Part shown: in pieces, positions 5,562-5,753 of the stretch
Numbering within the stretch: position 1 is the stretch's first letter
Layout of the letters: the number at the start of each line of letters is the position of its first letter
DNA from: an uncultured Eubacteriales bacterium
GTDB taxonomy: Bacteria; Bacillota; Clostridia; Monoglobales; Firm-18
DNA length: 5,753 nucleotides
Reading direction: 5' to 3'
Assembly: GCA_905210885.1 (NCBI GenBank)
Contig: CAJLYO010000119.1
Coordinates: forward strand, 1-5,753
Notes under the pieces: generated by a model
Databases searched by the model: none
Told to the model about the DNA's origin: nothing
Seen by the model: only the letters and a program-made list of their open reading frames with translations
Made by a program: the position numbers and the translations under genes

Positions 5562-5753
5562 GAGCTTTTTGAAAAATTTAATTTTCGGTACCGTCCCGGG
5601 GAAAAACCCGTCTTTTTTTTGAATATTCTGCCGAAATAGTACGCATCGCGGTAGCCGGTAAGGGCGGCGATTTCGGACAGGGTTTTGTCGGTGGTTTCAA
5701 GCAAAAGCGCCGCCGCGTTTATGCGCCTGTTTGCTATATACTCCCCCGGCGAA
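5558..5753 (-). CDS. AraC/XylS-family transcriptional regulator, C-terminal fragment (runs off right edge)
   Basis: The last 64 codons of a gene that begins beyond the window; frame read from base 5752. The fragment carries the C-terminal half of an AraC-type double helix-turn-helix domain: SPGEYIANRRINAAALLLE (linker helix), then TDKTLSEIAALTGYRDAYYF (second HTH) and GRIFKKKTGFSPGRYRK, the family signature tail. It ends KLNFSKSS and TGA at 5560-5558. Such proteins bind DNA and usually activate nearby sugar, stress or virulence genes; the ligand-sensing N-terminus is not in view, so the regulon is unknown. The fragment has no start codon, so a start-to-stop ORF search would miss it. Its stop lies inside the infC promoter -35 box, with no terminator of its own before that. 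It is probably functionally unrelated to the translation operon. Confidence 0.9.
   Translation of the reverse strand, partial: SPGEYIANRRINAAALLLETTDKTLSEIAALTGYRDAYYFGRIFKKKTGFSPGRYRKLNFSKSS

Noticed and set aside
5613..5620. Run of eight A (A AAA AAG type) in the AraC-type gene, possible frameshift site
   Set aside because: It encodes the conserved FKKKTG of the family in the normal frame; no alternative-frame product or stimulatory structure is visible.
1..5753. Search for CRISPR arrays, insertion sequences, att sites, tRNAs, or a defence or other novel system
   Set aside because: No repeated spacer pattern, terminal inverted repeats, transposase or tRNA cloverleaf was seen; every coding stretch is a recognised housekeeping or regulator family.

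Overview
The window looks like chromosomal DNA of a low-to-mid GC member of the Firmicutes, most likely class Clostridia (Oscillospirales-like). The grounds are the gene order infC-rpmI-rplT, SpoU-type RNA methyltransferase, dprA, topA, trmFO, the strong purine-rich ribosome binding sites, the B. subtilis-like IF3 N-terminus and a transcription attenuator ahead of infC. All eight genes lie on the minus strand, so transcription runs from high to low coordinates. No plus-strand gene, tRNA, rRNA, CRISPR array or mobile element was found.

In transcription order: (1) 5753-5558 holds the last 64 codons of an AraC-family regulator that starts outside the window. (2) 5561-5392 holds a near-consensus sigma-A promoter and a leader of about 136 nt ending in an intrinsic terminator, which fits an L20-type autoregulatory leader. 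(3) 5391-4256 is the translation operon infC (IF3), rpmI (L35), rplT (L20). infC appears to start at a rare AUU codon. (4) 4241-4198 is a terminator-like hairpin closing that operon. (5) 4100 to the left edge is a compact cluster: a TrmH/SpoU RNA 2'-O-ribose methyltransferase, dprA, topA and the start of trmFO. Its gaps are 7 bp, 13 bp and a 4-bp ATGA overlap.

The first operon supplies an initiation factor and two 50S proteins. Two feedback layers can be read in the DNA: attenuation in the leader (by analogy, sensed by L20) and an AUU start (by analogy, sensed by IF3). The second cluster combines RNA modification (the methyltransferase and TrmFO) with DNA handling (DprA, which loads RecA on single-stranded DNA, and topoisomerase I). 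No gap longer than 300 bases lacks a gene. I saw no previously undescribed multi-gene system; the most interesting content is the regulatory DNA between 5389 and 5561.
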